Source: an uncultured Lachnospiraceae bacterium (GTDB taxonomy: Bacteria; Bacillota; Clostridia; Lachnospirales; Lachnospiraceae). Taken from it: 58,600 nt of DNA. The stretch lies in assembly GCA_946544235.1 (NCBI GenBank), contig CAMNMC010000112.1, positions 1 to 58,600 on the forward strand, in the 5' to 3' direction. Each line of letters starts with the position of its first letter. Position 1 is the first letter of the stretch. The notes under the pieces were generated by a model. It saw only the letters and a program-made list of their open reading frames with translations, searched no databases and was not told where the DNA came from. The translations under genes and the position numbers were made by a program. Below are positions 27,299 to 36,635 of the stretch, piece by piece.

Positions 27299-27814
27299 AT
27301 GAAAAAGAAAATAGCATTAATTGCAACGCTTGTTATATGTATGGCAGGAATGGCAGCCTGCGGCGATAAGAAGGATGATTCTTCAAAGAATACTACAAAT
27401 GAAAAGACTGAAAGCACTGTTCAGGAGGATTTTGATGTGACAGAGCTTGCTGATAAGATCAAGAATGAGGGAAGCTTCACTGATCTTGCTCCTCTTGACA
27501 GCAAGATCGCGGTCGACAGGCTCTACGGACTTGACAGCAGCAAGATAGAGGCTTCTGCCTTCTATTCAAATTCCAATGCCACAGCTGAGGATGTTGCAGT
27601 CATCAAGGTTAATGATGAGTCTTATGTTGCAGATGTAAAGAAGGCAATTGAGGAAAGAGTTGCAGAGCAGAAGGCTTCCTTTGAGTCATACAATGCAGCA
27701 GAGGTTCCGAAGCTTGATGATGCCGTTATAGTTACAAGCGGAAAATATATCGTATTCGTTGTATCCGGAGACAGTGCAAAAGCTAAGGATATCATTAAGG
27801 GATATATTAAATAA
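27299..27814 (+). CDS. DUF4358-type lipoprotein
   Basis: The 171-residue protein has a signal peptide with lipobox GMAAC, a Lys/Ser/Thr linker and a small domain with AVDRLYGLDSSKIEAS, then AEDVAVIKVNDESYVADVKKAIEERVAEQKASFESYNAAEVPKL and KYIVFVVSGDSAKAKDIIKGYI. This matches the DUF4358 lipoproteins common in Lachnospiraceae; their role is unknown. It is probably outside the membrane. Confidence 0.8.
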   Translation: MKKKIALIATLVICMAGMAACGDKKDDSSKNTTNEKTESTVQEDFDVTELADKIKNEGSFTDLAPLDSKIAVDRLYGLDSSKIEASAFYSNSNATAEDVAVIKVNDESYVADVKKAIEERVAEQKASFESYNAAEVPKLDDAVIVTSGKYIVFVVSGDSAKAKDIIKGYIK

Positions 27815-27872
27815 GCAATTCGCAATCTGATTGTTTTGACGACAGATCTTAAATTATATGATTTCTGACAAT

Positions 27873-27921
27873 AGGGACGTTTCTCTGTGTCACTATATCT
27901 GTGACAGTGGGAAGCGTCCCT
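27873..27921. other. Imperfect hairpin element
   Basis: Outer arms AGGGACG and CGTCCCT enclose a second stem, TGTCAC with GTGACA. There is no T-run after it, so it is a weak terminator candidate. Similar AGGGACG...GTCAC hairpins are familiar to me as dispersed sequences in Firmicutes. Confidence 0.5.
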
Positions 27922-27935
27922 GTTGCTGTCGCTGA

Positions 27936-28004
27936 TATAGGTTTTACCTATAACGAGATAAAGGATTAATATAATTGGTTTTTTCGAGGGGATTTAGTTA
28001 TAAT
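27936..28004 (+). promoter_or_regulatory. LysR-type operator and promoter of cysK
   Basis: The dyad TATAGGT-TTT-ACCTATA (27936-27952) has the ATA-N9-TAT form of LysR boxes. TTGGTT (27975-27980) and TATAAT (27999-28004) follow with 18-bp spacing. The dyad centre is about 67 bp before the expected start, the usual place for a LysR activator. Confidence 0.75.
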
Positions 28005-28064
28005 AAGTTTATTATCACATTTTGAATTTGAAGAAATGAACAGTTTGAAGAGGAGGAACAAATA

Positions 28065-29000
28065 ATGGCTAAGATTTATGAAAGCGTGTCTGAGCTTATC
28101 GGCAAGACACCATTGCTTGAGGTTAAGAGATTTCAGAAGAAAGAGGATGCTGCAGATGCAAGGATACTTGCAAAGCTGGAGCTTTTCAATCCTGCCGGCA
28201 GCGTTAAGGACCGTGTTGCACTCGGAATGATAGAGGATGCCGAGAAGAAGGGTATCATCAAGCCGGGCGCTACACTTATCGAGCCTACATCAGGAAATAC
28301 AGGTATCGGTATCGCATCGATAGCTGCAGAGAAGGGCTACAGGGTTATCATCACTCTTCCTGAAACCATGAGTATTGAGAGAAGATCTCTCATGAAGGCT
28401 TATGGAGCAGAGCTCGTTCTTACTGACGGTCTTAAGGGAATGAAGGGCGCCATCGAGAAGGCAGAGGAATTAAATAAGGCCATCGAGGGATCGCTTATTG
28501 TAGGACAGTTTGTTAATCCTGCAAACCCTGCAACACATAAAGAAACAACCGGACCTGAGATCTGGGAGGATACCGACGGAAAGGTAGATATATTTGTTTC
28601 AGGCGTAGGTACGGGCGGAACCATAACCGGTGTCGGTCAGTATCTCAAGGAGAAGAATCCTGATGTGAAGATAGTTGCCGTTGAGCCGGCTGACAGTCCT
28701 GTACTTTCAGAAGGAAGACCGGGTGCACATAAGATCCAGGGTATCGGTGCAGGCTTTGTTCCTGTGATCCTTGATACGGAAGTTTATGATGAGATAATTC
28801 CGGTATCAAATGAAGATGCATTTGCGAAGGCCAAATCTCTTGCCAAAACAGAGGGTATCCTTGTAGGTATCTCTTCAGGCGCTGCTCTTCATGCAGCTGC
28901 TGAGCTTGCTAAGAGACCTGAAAATAAAGGCAAGACAATCGTTGCTCTGCTTCCTGATTCGGGAGACAGATATTATTCGACACCACTTTTCACGGAGTAA
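28065..29000 (+). CDS. cysK: Cysteine synthase A (O-acetylserine sulfhydrylase)
   Basis: This cytoplasmic PLP enzyme of 311 residues makes cysteine from O-acetylserine and sulfide. The PLP lysine is in NPAGSVKDR near residue 47, the substrate loop is [10 protein letters not shown], the phosphate cup is [11 protein letters not shown], and [13 protein letters not shown] closes the protein. Length and motifs are fully typical of CysK. A LysR regulator gene follows on the same strand and a LysR-type operator precedes it. It marks the sulfur theme of the next 17 kb. Confidence 0.96.
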   Translation: MAKIYESVSELIGKTPLLEVKRFQKKEDAADARILAKLELFNPAGSVKDRVALGMIEDAEKKGIIKPGATLIEPTSGNTGIGIASIAAEKGYRVIITLPETMSIERRSLMKAYGAELVLTDGLKGMKGAIEKAEELNKAIEGSLIVGQFVNPANPATHKETTGPEIWEDTDGKVDIFVSGVGTGGTITGVGQYLKEKNPDVKIVAVEPADSPVLSEGRPGAHKIQGIGAGFVPVILDTEVYDEIIPVSNEDAFAKAKSLAKTEGILVGISSGAALHAAAELAKRPENKGKTIVALLPDSGDRYYSTPLFTE

Positions 29001-29093
29001 TAATGCTTTACAGACTGAGTATCGGTAATAGAGTTTTCAGCTACGCCGGATTATAATTAACGGATATACATGTCAGTTACAGAGAGGTAAGAT

Positions 29094-30008
29094 ATGACAC
29101 TTCAGCAGTTAAAATACATAGTTACAATAGCAGATTGCGGATCGATAAATGAAGCGGCAAAGAGACTTTTCATCTCACAGCCAAGTTTGTCAGGCTCAGT
29201 GAAGGAGCTTGAGGACGAGATTGGTTTTGAGATGTTTATAAGATCAAACCGTGGTATCGTTATCACTCCGAAGGGAGATGAATTCCTGAATTATGCAAGG
29301 CAGGTTCTGGATCAGTATACTCTCCTTCAGGACCGTTTCATCAATAAGAAGATGAGGCATAAGTTCAGCGTATCCACCCAGCATTATTCATTTGCCGTTA
29401 AGTCCTTCGTTGAAGTTGTAAATGAATTCGGAATGGATAATTATGAGTTTGCAATCCACGAGACACGTACTGAGGAAGTAATCGAGAACGTCAGATTTTT
29501 CAAGAGTGAGGTCGGTGTCCTCTATGAGAACGACTTCAACCGCAAGGTGCTCGAGAAGCTTTTCCATGAGAACGGTCTTGAGTTCATACCGCTCTTCCAG
29601 TGCGATACCTTTGTATATCTGTGGGGCGGACATCCGCTTGCGGATAAGGATGAAATATCCATCGAAGAGCTGGAGGATTATCCGTGCCTTTCCTTTGATC
29701 AGGGCTCACACGGATCACTTTTCCTGGCCGAGGAGCAGCTCAGTACCTATGAGTATAAACAGCTTATCCGTGCAAATGACCGCGCGACCATGCTCAATCT
29801 TATGATAGGTCTGAACGGCTTTACGCTCTGCTCAGGTATCATCAGTGAGGATCTTAATGGTGATGCTTACAAGGCTGTTCCGCTTAAGGAATCAGAGAAG
29901 ATGACCATCGGTTATATCAAGCGTAAAGGAGTGTCTCTGTCCAAGATGGGCAAGCTCTATGTTGAGAAGCTTGCTGAATTTGAAAAGGACGCATATAACG
30001 AAAAATAG
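29094..30008 (+). CDS. LysR-family regulator, probable sulfur amino acid regulator (CysR/CysB-like role)
   Basis: The 304-residue protein has an N-terminal HTH (LQQLKYIVTIADCGSINEAAKRLFISQPSLS) and a LysR effector domain with FALHETRTEEV-like and NGFTLCSGI segments. LysR proteins beside cysK in Firmicutes generally answer to O-acetylserine or a related sulfur signal. The ATAG-N7/8-CTAT dyads before cysK, the trans-sulfuration gene and the nitrogenase-like unit are its probable binding sites. The link is inference from position and shared dyads. Confidence 0.87.
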   Translation: MTLQQLKYIVTIADCGSINEAAKRLFISQPSLSGSVKELEDEIGFEMFIRSNRGIVITPKGDEFLNYARQVLDQYTLLQDRFINKKMRHKFSVSTQHYSFAVKSFVEVVNEFGMDNYEFAIHETRTEEVIENVRFFKSEVGVLYENDFNRKVLEKLFHENGLEFIPLFQCDTFVYLWGGHPLADKDEISIEELEDYPCLSFDQGSHGSLFLAEEQLSTYEYKQLIRANDRATMLNLMIGLNGFTLCSGIISEDLNGDAYKAVPLKESEKMTIGYIKRKGVSLSKMGKLYVEKLAEFEKDAYNEK

Positions 30009-30012
30009 TGGT

Positions 30013-30030
30013 TATAGGTATTTACCTATA
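30013..30030 (+). promoter_or_regulatory. LysR-type operator before the trans-sulfuration gene
   Basis: The dyad TATAGGT-ATTT-ACCTATA is nearly identical to the cysK site, with one more base in the centre. No T-run follows, so it is not a terminator. Confidence 0.72.
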
Positions 30031-30116
30031 GCCGGCAAGAGCTTATTAGTAATACACCTTCGTTGTGAAAATGATTTACAGTAAATAGCAAATCATACAC
30101 GACGGAGGTATTTTTT

Positions 30117-31259
30117 ATGAGCTATGAGATCGAGACCCGATGTTTGTACGGGGATGGAATAAGCTTTGACAAGGAACAGACGGGAGCTATCAGCTTCCCA
30201 ATCTATCAGACTGCAACCTTTGCGCATAAGGGAGTCGGCAGAAGCACGGGCTATGATTATTCGAGACTTCAGAATCCGACCAGAGAGCATCTTGAGCAGG
30301 TTGTGGCATCTCTCGAGGGCGGTAAGGCCGCTTTCGCATTTTCTTCCGGGATGGCAGCAATCACTGCATTCTTCGAAAGCTTTGAACCGGGAGATCACAT
30401 CATTGCCGATGAGGACCTTTACGGAGGAAGCATCAGGCTTTTCGACAATATTTCCAAGAAGAACGGAATCAGAATAACAAGATGTAATCTTCTCACGGAG
30501 GACATCGAGAAGGATATAACTCCGTCGACTAAGGCTATATTCTTCGAGACACCTACCAATCCGATGATGAACGTTATTGATATAGAAAAATACGCCGAGA
30601 TCGCAAGGATCCACCGACTTCTGCTGATCGTTGACAATACCTTCCTCTCACCGTATTTTCAGAATCCGCTCAGTCTCGGAGCTGATGTAGTTATCCACAG
30701 CGGTACAAAATTCCTTGCCGGACATAATGATACGCTTTCAGGTTTTGTGGTGACGAATAATGATCAGATTGCGGAGAGGATGGCATTTATCCTGAAGACA
30801 ATCGGTTCGGGACTCGCTCCTTTCGACAGCTGGCTTGTCCTGAGAGGCATCAAGACCCTTCCTCTCAGAATGGAGAGGCAGCAGGAAAATGCACTCATTC
30901 TCGCTGAGTGGCTCAGAAAGAATGAGAAGGTGAAGAAGGTTTATTATCCGGGCTTCAAGGACAGTCCGGGACATGAGGTGATAAAGAAGCAGGCGAGAGG
31001 CTTCGGAAGCATGATCACCTTTGAGGTGGATTCGAAGGAGACTGCATACAGCATACTGGAAAATGTCAGGCTGATACATTTCGCGGAAAGTCTCGGCGGC
31101 GTCGAGACTCTGATAACCTATCCGGTTACACAGACTCATGCGGATGTACCGGAGGAGATAAGGCTGAAGAACGGTATCACCGACAGCATACTCAGACTTT
31201 CTGTGGGAGTTGAAAATGGTAAGGATCTTATCGCAGAGTTTGAGAGAGTGTTTGCCTAG
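30117..31259 (+). CDS. Trans-sulfuration PLP enzyme (cystathionine gamma-synthase / lyase or sulfhydrylase family)
   Basis: The 380-residue protein has the Cys/Met metabolism PLP pattern: YDYSRLQNPTR, EGGKAAFAFSSGMAAI, ETPTNPMMNV, VDNTFLSPYFQNPLSLGADVV and HSGTKFLAGHND with the PLP lysine near residue 200, then ESLGGVETLITYP. These enzymes make or split cystathionine or add sulfide or methanethiol to activated homoserine; members cannot be separated by motif alone. It lies between the LysR gene and MalY-type lyase, and 31 bp before the latter. If methanethiol is produced by the downstream nitrogenase-like enzyme, this family could assimilate it. Confidence 0.92.
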   Translation: MSYEIETRCLYGDGISFDKEQTGAISFPIYQTATFAHKGVGRSTGYDYSRLQNPTREHLEQVVASLEGGKAAFAFSSGMAAITAFFESFEPGDHIIADEDLYGGSIRLFDNISKKNGIRITRCNLLTEDIEKDITPSTKAIFFETPTNPMMNVIDIEKYAEIARIHRLLLIVDNTFLSPYFQNPLSLGADVVIHSGTKFLAGHNDTLSGFVVTNNDQIAERMAFILKTIGSGLAPFDSWLVLRGIKTLPLRMERQQENALILAEWLRKNEKVKKVYYPGFKDSPGHEVIKKQARGFGSMITFEVDSKETAYSILENVRLIHFAESLGGVETLITYPVTQTHADVPEEIRLKNGITDSILRLSVGVENGKDLIAEFERVFA

Positions 31260-31290
31260 ACCAGGCACAGGATAAAGAGGAGATGAACAG

Positions 31291-32589
31291 ATGGCAGAAA
31301 GAAATCTGGATTTTGATACAGTGCATAACAGGAGAGGAACGGACTCTCTGAAATATGATTTTGCAGCGGCCAGAGGCTATAAGGAGGATGTACTTCCGCT
31401 CTGGGTTGCGGATATGGATTTTAAGACCTCGAGCTATATTCAGGATGCTCTGCAGATTCAGGTTGAGCATGGAATTTACGGATACACCGAAACGGCGAAG
31501 GATTACTATGAGGCGGTCGCAGGATGGATGAAGCGTCATCACGACTGGGATATTAGCGGATATAAGATAATCAAGACTCCGGGAGTCGTTCCTGCAATCG
31601 GAGCGGCGATCAATGCTTTTACCGAGAAGGGTGATGCCGTACTTATCCAGCAGCCGGTTTATTACTGCTTCAATGAGGTGATAGAGCTTTCAGGAAGACG
31701 AGTGGTATCGAATGATCTTGTTCTCAAAAAGCAGGATAATAGTGAATTTGAAACTGAGAAACATAGTGATAAGGAGAATTATGGCTCGAAGGGTGATCAT
31801 TACGAGGACGACTTGGGAGTGGGTCGTTATGAAATAGACCTGGAGGATTTTGAAAGAAAGATCATTGAAGAGAAGGTTAAACTTTTCCTTCTCTGCAACC
31901 CGCACAATCCGGGCGGCAGGGTATGGACAAGTGACGAACTAAAAAATATTGCACGGATATGCAAGAAACATAATGTGGTTGTCTTCAGCGATGAGATTCA
32001 TGAGGACATAGTTTACAGCGGACATAAGCATACTGTATTTGCAACTGTATCCGAAGAGGCTGAGGAGATAACTCTCACAGCAACTTCACCCGGCAAGACC
32101 TTCAACATCTCCGGACTGCAGATCGGAAATATCATCATCAAAAACAGAAGGCTTGCCACGGAGTTTAAGCGTTCTGTCAATGGTATAATGGGCTACAGTC
32201 AGGCAAATGCACCGGGCATCACGGCCTGCCGCGCCGCTTATCTATATGGAGATGAGTGGTATGAGGCAATGCTTTCCTATGTGGAGGATAATCTGAATTA
32301 TCTGATTGAATTCTTAAAGACAGAGCTGCCTGAGGTGAAGCTGATAATTCCGGAAGCAACCTATCTTGTATTTCTCGACCTGAGGGGGCTGGGGCTTTCA
32401 AGTGAAGCCAGAAGAGAGCTGATAGTAGATAAGGCTAAGCTCTGGCTGGACAGCGGAGAGATATTCGGAAAGCTCGGAAGCGGTTTTGAAAGGATAAATA
32501 TAGCCTGCCCGAGAGTTACTCTGGAGAAGGCTCTGACGAGTCTCAGGGACGCAATTAAAATAAATTTTAAAGTGATTAAGTCGGTATAG
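31291..32589 (+). CDS. MalY/PatB-type aminotransferase (putative cystathionine beta-lyase / C-S lyase)
   Basis: The 432-residue fold-type I PLP enzyme has DVLPLWVADMDFK, GIYGYTE, TPGVVPAIGAAINAFTEKGDAVLIQQPVYYCF, LLCNPHNPGGRVWT, VVVFSDEIHEDIV and SPGKTFNISGLQ with the PLP lysine. MalY/PatB proteins cleave C-S bonds in cystathionine or cysteine conjugates. It is longer than usual: residues about 147-178 form a charged, low-complexity insert (QDNSEFETEKHSDKENYG) in the region of the large domain where relatives have a short loop. The stop codon lies within a hairpin. Confidence 0.92.
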   Translation: MAERNLDFDTVHNRRGTDSLKYDFAAARGYKEDVLPLWVADMDFKTSSYIQDALQIQVEHGIYGYTETAKDYYEAVAGWMKRHHDWDISGYKIIKTPGVVPAIGAAINAFTEKGDAVLIQQPVYYCFNEVIELSGRRVVSNDLVLKKQDNSEFETEKHSDKENYGSKGDHYEDDLGVGRYEIDLEDFERKIIEEKVKLFLLCNPHNPGGRVWTSDELKNIARICKKHNVVVFSDEIHEDIVYSGHKHTVFATVSEEAEEITLTATSPGKTFNISGLQIGNIIIKNRRLATEFKRSVNGIMGYSQANAPGITACRAAYLYGDEWYEAMLSYVEDNLNYLIEFLKTELPEVKLIIPEATYLVFLDLRGLGLSSEARRELIVDKAKLWLDSGEIFGKLGSGFERINIACPRVTLEKALTSLRDAIKINFKVIKSV

Positions 32590-32618
32590 CTTCTACCTAT
32601 ATCGACTTAAAGTTTTTT
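32578..32618 (+). terminator. Terminator after the MalY-type gene, overlapping a LysR-type dyad
   Basis: A stem AAGTCGGTATAG with CTATATCGACTT (one mismatch) and loop CTTCTAC is followed by AAAGTTTTTT. The stem contains TATAG-N7-CTATA, the same dyad as the LysR sites, so regulation or termination, or both, are possible. Confidence 0.7.
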
Positions 32619-32763
32619 AGGATTAACACCCTGACTGAACTTAGTGATATATTTACGCAATCAAGAGGAACACCGAATCCGGATCACAGAAATAAAGTGA
32701 TCGGAAAACTGAAATCAAATATCAGTTGAAGATGGATTGGAAAACAAAAAAGGGGGGTCTGAA

Positions 32764-33339
32764 ATGGCAGTAACAGTGGCAGTGGCCAGCGATGATGGAA
32801 TAAATGTGAATATGCATTTCGGATGGGCCCGGGAGCTTCTGGTTTACAGAGTTGAAGAGGATGGTTCTTACGAACTGATCGATGAGAGGGAGGTTCCGGA
32901 ACTACGGGAGGAGATACACAGTGAACCGAATGAACAGCGAAACAGTGAAGCAGAAAACAGCGAGACCGTAAGCAGTGAAAAAAGAAACAATGAGCCCGGT
33001 GAAGGTGAAAGAAGAAACGGAAGCGCCGACAGTGCTGAGAACGGTGCGGAATACACCGGAGGGTCGGTAAAGGATTTCCTCGAACGAAGCGGAGCAGGCT
33101 GCGGAAACGGTCACAGCTGCGGAGAGAATTTCAAACATATAAATGTTGATGAGATGATCGATGCTTTTACAGATTGTCAATACATCCTGGCGCTGAAGAT
33201 CGGCAGGATGATGGAGAGAATATTTAAGACCAAAGGGATCAGCTGTTTCTCGGTTGACCTCCCGATAGATGAGGCACTGAAGAGCATCGCAGTATATGAA
33301 GCGAGAATACACAGACAAAACAATAAGACGCAGGAATAA
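32764..33339 (+). CDS. NifX/NifB-C-terminal-like cofactor-handling protein with acidic insert
   Basis: Start 32764 follows GGGGGGT; the in-frame TTG at 32737 has no site. The 191-residue protein starts with a NifX-type strand (VAVASDDGINVNMHFGWARELLVYRV), has a Ser/Glu/Asn-rich insert at about residues 47-98, then a cysteine-rich link (AGCGNGHSCGEN) and a second half with FTDCQYILALKIGRMMERIF and FSVDLPIDEALKSI. This dinitrogenase iron-molybdenum cofactor fold occurs as NifX, NafY and as the C-terminus of many NifB. The NifB-like protein at 43566 lacks this domain, so the two may work together in holding an iron-sulfur cofactor. It opens an operon with hcxA-like and transporter genes. Confidence 0.85.
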   Translation: MAVTVAVASDDGINVNMHFGWARELLVYRVEEDGSYELIDEREVPELREEIHSEPNEQRNSEAENSETVSSEKRNNEPGEGERRNGSADSAENGAEYTGGSVKDFLERSGAGCGNGHSCGENFKHINVDEMIDAFTDCQYILALKIGRMMERIFKTKGISCFSVDLPIDEALKSIAVYEARIHRQNNKTQE

Positions 33340-33467
33340 ACGATAGTAACGAAAAAGAGAATTATGATTCGGAAATAAAACAAAAGAATCACGATAAATA
33401 AGAAACACGAGATGATCTGCCACACAGTGGAAGAACGAAAGATGATTCAGAAAATAAGGAGTTACAC

Positions 33468-34598
33468 ATGTTAAATATAAGCACACCAAAATATTACATA
33501 AGTGAGCCGGGAGCGATAAACAGCCTCGGAAGAGTTGTTAAAGAGATAATAGATGCAAGAAGACATTCCTTCGGACAGAAGGCAGATGAAAAGCTTAGAA
33601 GAGCTTATGTGGTAGCTTCTCCTACAGCATGGGAGAAGGCGGGAGATAAGGTCGAAGCTCAGCTGAAAGAGATCGATACAGAGTTTGAAAGAGCAAAGTT
33701 CACCGGCTACCCATCAGAGAGACAGGCAAGAGAATATGCAGCGGCTGCGAGAAAATACGGAGCAGAGCTTCTTATAGCAGTCGGAGGAGGAAGGACACTT
33801 GATGTTACCAAGGCGGCGGGAACCTTTGCGGGACTTCAGGTAGTAACCGTTCCGACCATTGCAGCAACCTGCGCGGCCTGGGCAGCGGTTTCAATCCTTT
33901 ATACAGATGAAGGTGATTTTGATAAACCGCTTCCAAATCCAAACTCACCACGCGGAATAATCGCTGACACGGAAATAATCGCAGCGGCACCGACGAGATA
34001 CATCAAGGCAGGGCTCGCAGATACACTCGCAAAATGGTATGAGCCGGTTTACAGCATCAAGGAGAACTTCACAACAAGTATTTCAAAACACGGCGCACTG
34101 CTTGCTAAGGAAGCGATAGATGAGGTATCAGACAAGGTTCTGGCAAACCTCGAAAAAGGAATAATTGATGAGGACACAGTAAAGATCGTTGATGCGATCA
34201 TCTACCTCGCAGGGTTCGTAGGAAGCTTCATAGGAGAGAGAGCCTTCGGAGGCTTCGCACATCCATTCTACCATTCATCAAGGAGAATTCCTTCCACAAG
34301 AAAGACTCTTCACGGAGAGCTGGTAGCCTTCGGAATGGTCGCACAGCTTGTATTTGAAGGAAAGAAAGACGAGCTTAACGGACTGTTTGAAATACTCGGC
34401 AGACTTGATTCACTCTTCACACTTTCAGATATAGGTCTTACGGAATACGAAGACAAGAAGGTGATCGCAGACAGAATACTTGCAGAGTTCAAGGGTTCGG
34501 TTGCGGAAAACCACAGTGTTGAAGAGGTTATCAAAGCCTTTGATGAGGCAGACAGACTTGCAGGTGAATACAAACATAATAATAGATTATCAGCCTGA
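33468..34598 (+). CDS. HcxA/YbdH-like iron-containing dehydrogenase (GldA-type fold)
   Basis: The 376-residue NAD(P)-linked dehydrogenase has VGGGRTLDVTKA for the cofactor, VPTIAATCAAWAAVS, the ADTLAKWYE motif and late metal-ligand histidines in GGFAHPFYHS and TLHGELVAFGM. The TIAATCAAW and DTLAKWYE motifs are close to E. coli YbdH (HcxA), reported to reduce 2-oxo acids, rather than to glycerol dehydrogenase. In E. coli it lies near a methionine aminotransferase. Here too an aminotransferase follows, in part of the same operon; a role with 2-oxo acids of sulfur amino acids is inference. GGGR replaces the common GGGK/S. Confidence 0.85.
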   Translation: MLNISTPKYYISEPGAINSLGRVVKEIIDARRHSFGQKADEKLRRAYVVASPTAWEKAGDKVEAQLKEIDTEFERAKFTGYPSERQAREYAAAARKYGAELLIAVGGGRTLDVTKAAGTFAGLQVVTVPTIAATCAAWAAVSILYTDEGDFDKPLPNPNSPRGIIADTEIIAAAPTRYIKAGLADTLAKWYEPVYSIKENFTTSISKHGALLAKEAIDEVSDKVLANLEKGIIDEDTVKIVDAIIYLAGFVGSFIGERAFGGFAHPFYHSSRRIPSTRKTLHGELVAFGMVAQLVFEGKKDELNGLFEILGRLDSLFTLSDIGLTEYEDKKVIADRILAEFKGSVAENHSVEEVIKAFDEADRLAGEYKHNNRLSA

Positions 34599-34653
34599 TC
34601 CTTCCATTCGGGAGACGGCTTCAAATAAAGAGATCAATGAAAGGAGAACAACC

Positions 34654-35790
34654 TTGGGAGTACGGGAAAAACGATCGGTTGAGGCACAAAAATTATATAA
34701 GGCAGCGAGGACTCAGGAATCAGTCTGTAGGGAGTACGGTATTGATATCAAAAAAGTTCTGAAGCTTGCCGGAAATGAGAACCGTTTTGGATGTTCTCCG
34801 AGAGTAATAGAAGAACTTGAAAAGAGAAAGAATGAGTTCGCTTACTACCCTGATTTCAACGTAAGCACACTCAGAAAGAGCCTCTCGGATAAGCTGGGAG
34901 CACCGGAGGAAAGCTTCATCTTCGGAAACGGATCCTTCGAGCTTATATCACTTATCGGTGCAGCATTTATCGATGAAGGTGACGAGGCAATATACGCCGA
35001 TCCATCCTTCGGCTGGTACATAAATGTTACCAACCTAAATGGAGGAAAGGTAGTTAAGGTTCCGGTAAATAAGGATTTTGCGGTCGATTCGGAAGCAATT
35101 CTAAAAGCGATAACAGATAAGACCAAAGTGGTCTGGCTTTGTAACCCGAACAATCCGACAGGTACGGTCCTTCCGGGAAGTGAACTGGTGAGTCTCATCA
35201 GCAGGATCAGGCGAGACATTCTGATAGTCCTGGATGAAGCATATATTGATTTTATAGATGAAGAAGCAAACGGCGGACCGTACATCAATACGGTCAAGCT
35301 GACTGAGGAATACGACAATCTGATCATCCTCAGAACCTTCTCCAAGTCCTACGGTCTTGCATCCTTCAGAATAGGTTATGGAATAGCCTCTGAAGCGATA
35401 ATAGACAGCCTGACCAAGGTCAGACTGCCAATGAATACAACCTTTGCATCCCATGTGGCTGCTGAGGCTGCACTCTCCGATGAGGACTTCAAGAACTATA
35501 TAGTTCGGAAGATTTATGAGGAGAGAAAATATTATTACGAAGCTCTAAAGGAATTTGGTTTTACGGCTGTCAGGTCGAACGGTAATTTTATCTTTGTTCA
35601 CACGGGCAGAGATGGAGGGCAGATCGAAGAAGCACTTCTTCGACAAGGCATCATGATCAGGAACGGAGCCGAATTTGGATTTAGAGATTATGTAAGGATA
35701 TCCATTGGAACCCATGAAGAAAACGAGAGAGTTATAGCAGCTCTCCGGGAGGTCCTGAAGGATATACCGGTCATAAAGGAAGGTGATTGA
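34654..35790 (+). CDS. Class I/II aminotransferase related to histidinol-phosphate aminotransferase
   Basis: I choose TTG 34654, seven bases after GGAG; the open frame itself reaches back into the previous gene. The 378-residue fold-type I PLP enzyme has LAGNENRFGCSP, IFGNGSFELISLIG, WLCNPNNPTGTVLP, LDEAYIDF and the PLP lysine in RTFSKSYGLASFRIGYG, which is the HisC pattern. Neighbours argue against histidine synthesis: no his genes are near. An aromatic or methionine-type amino acid aminotransferase would fit its place between two 2-oxo acid dehydrogenases and a transporter. Confidence 0.88.
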   Translation: MGVREKRSVEAQKLYKAARTQESVCREYGIDIKKVLKLAGNENRFGCSPRVIEELEKRKNEFAYYPDFNVSTLRKSLSDKLGAPEESFIFGNGSFELISLIGAAFIDEGDEAIYADPSFGWYINVTNLNGGKVVKVPVNKDFAVDSEAILKAITDKTKVVWLCNPNNPTGTVLPGSELVSLISRIRRDILIVLDEAYIDFIDEEANGGPYINTVKLTEEYDNLIILRTFSKSYGLASFRIGYGIASEAIIDSLTKVRLPMNTTFASHVAAEAALSDEDFKNYIVRKIYEERKYYYEALKEFGFTAVRSNGNFIFVHTGRDGGQIEEALLRQGIMIRNGAEFGFRDYVRISIGTHEENERVIAALREVLKDIPVIKEGD

Positions 35791-35791
35791 T

Positions 35792-36562
35792 ATGGCTGAC
35801 CGCGAAATAATACTTAAGGCCAGCGGAATTAAAAAGAACTTTGGCAAGAACGAGATCCTTAAGGGAGTTGATCTTGAGGTCGAAAAGGGCGACATCGTCG
35901 TTATCCTCGGTCCTTCGGGAGCAGGAAAAACTACATTTCTACGATGTCTTAATTTCCTCGAGAAGCCGAACAAGGGTACCGTTACCATAGATGGTCTTAC
36001 AGTGGATGCAGCACATGCATCCAAGAAGGAAATACTTGCACTCAGAAGAAAGACGGCCATGGTATTTCAGCAGTATAACCTGTTCAAGAACAAAACCTCG
36101 GTTGAAAATATAACCGAAGGACTTGTACAGGTACAGAAGGTTCCGAAGCAGGAGGCAATAAAGATAGCAAAGGAGCATCTGGATAAGGTTGGTCTTTCAG
36201 ATAAATACGACTCGTATCCGGCAAACATGTCGGGTGGCCAGCAGCAGCGTGTAGGAATCGCAAGAGCGCTGGCCCTCAGACCTGAGGTCATACTTTTCGA
36301 CGAGCCGACTTCGGCACTTGATCCTGAGCTTGTCGGAGATGTTCTTTCGGTAATGAAAAAGGTCGGTAAGACCGGAATAACAATGATAGTTGTAACCCAT
36401 GAAATACAGTTCGCCATGGATATAGCAACCAAGGTGGTAGTCATGGACAACGGAGTAGTGATCGAGGCAGGAACACCAAAACAGATATTCTCGAATGCAA
36501 AAGAAGAGAGAACAAGGCAGTTCCTCAAGAAGATAGTGCCGGAATATTCATATGTGATCTAA
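35792..36562 (+). CDS. Polar amino acid ABC transporter ATP-binding protein (cystine/glutamine type)
   Basis: The start is the ATG at 35792, one base after the preceding stop, with AAGGAAGG before it. The 256-residue ATPase has GPSGAGKTT (Walker A), the Q-loop MVFQQYNLF, signature MSGGQQQRV and Walker B ILFDEPTSALDPELV. This is the typical GlnQ/TcyC subfamily that pairs with SBP_bac_3 binding proteins. It forms a unit with the binding protein and the two permeases downstream. Substrate is not deducible; a sulfur amino acid such as cystine, or a thioether, fits the surroundings. Confidence 0.95.
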   Translation: MADREIILKASGIKKNFGKNEILKGVDLEVEKGDIVVILGPSGAGKTTFLRCLNFLEKPNKGTVTIDGLTVDAAHASKKEILALRRKTAMVFQQYNLFKNKTSVENITEGLVQVQKVPKQEAIKIAKEHLDKVGLSDKYDSYPANMSGGQQQRVGIARALALRPEVILFDEPTSALDPELVGDVLSVMKKVGKTGITMIVVTHEIQFAMDIATKVVVMDNGVVIEAGTPKQIFSNAKEERTRQFLKKIVPEYSYVI

Positions 36563-36635
36563 ATACGGAATACAGATAACCGAAAATAATAAAAATCATA
36601 AGAAAAGGAATAATAAAAGAAAAGAGGAAACAACA

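Noticed and set aside
32585..32601. Fourth LysR site (TATAG-N7-CTATA) after the MalY-type gene
   Set aside because: It forms the stem of a hairpin followed by a T-run, so a terminator explains it; kept only as an ambiguous overlap.
34480..34653. Extended N-terminus of the aminotransferase reaching into the dehydrogenase gene
   Set aside because: The extension lies mostly inside the upstream gene in another frame; a TTG with a good ribosome site at 34654 gives the normal family length.
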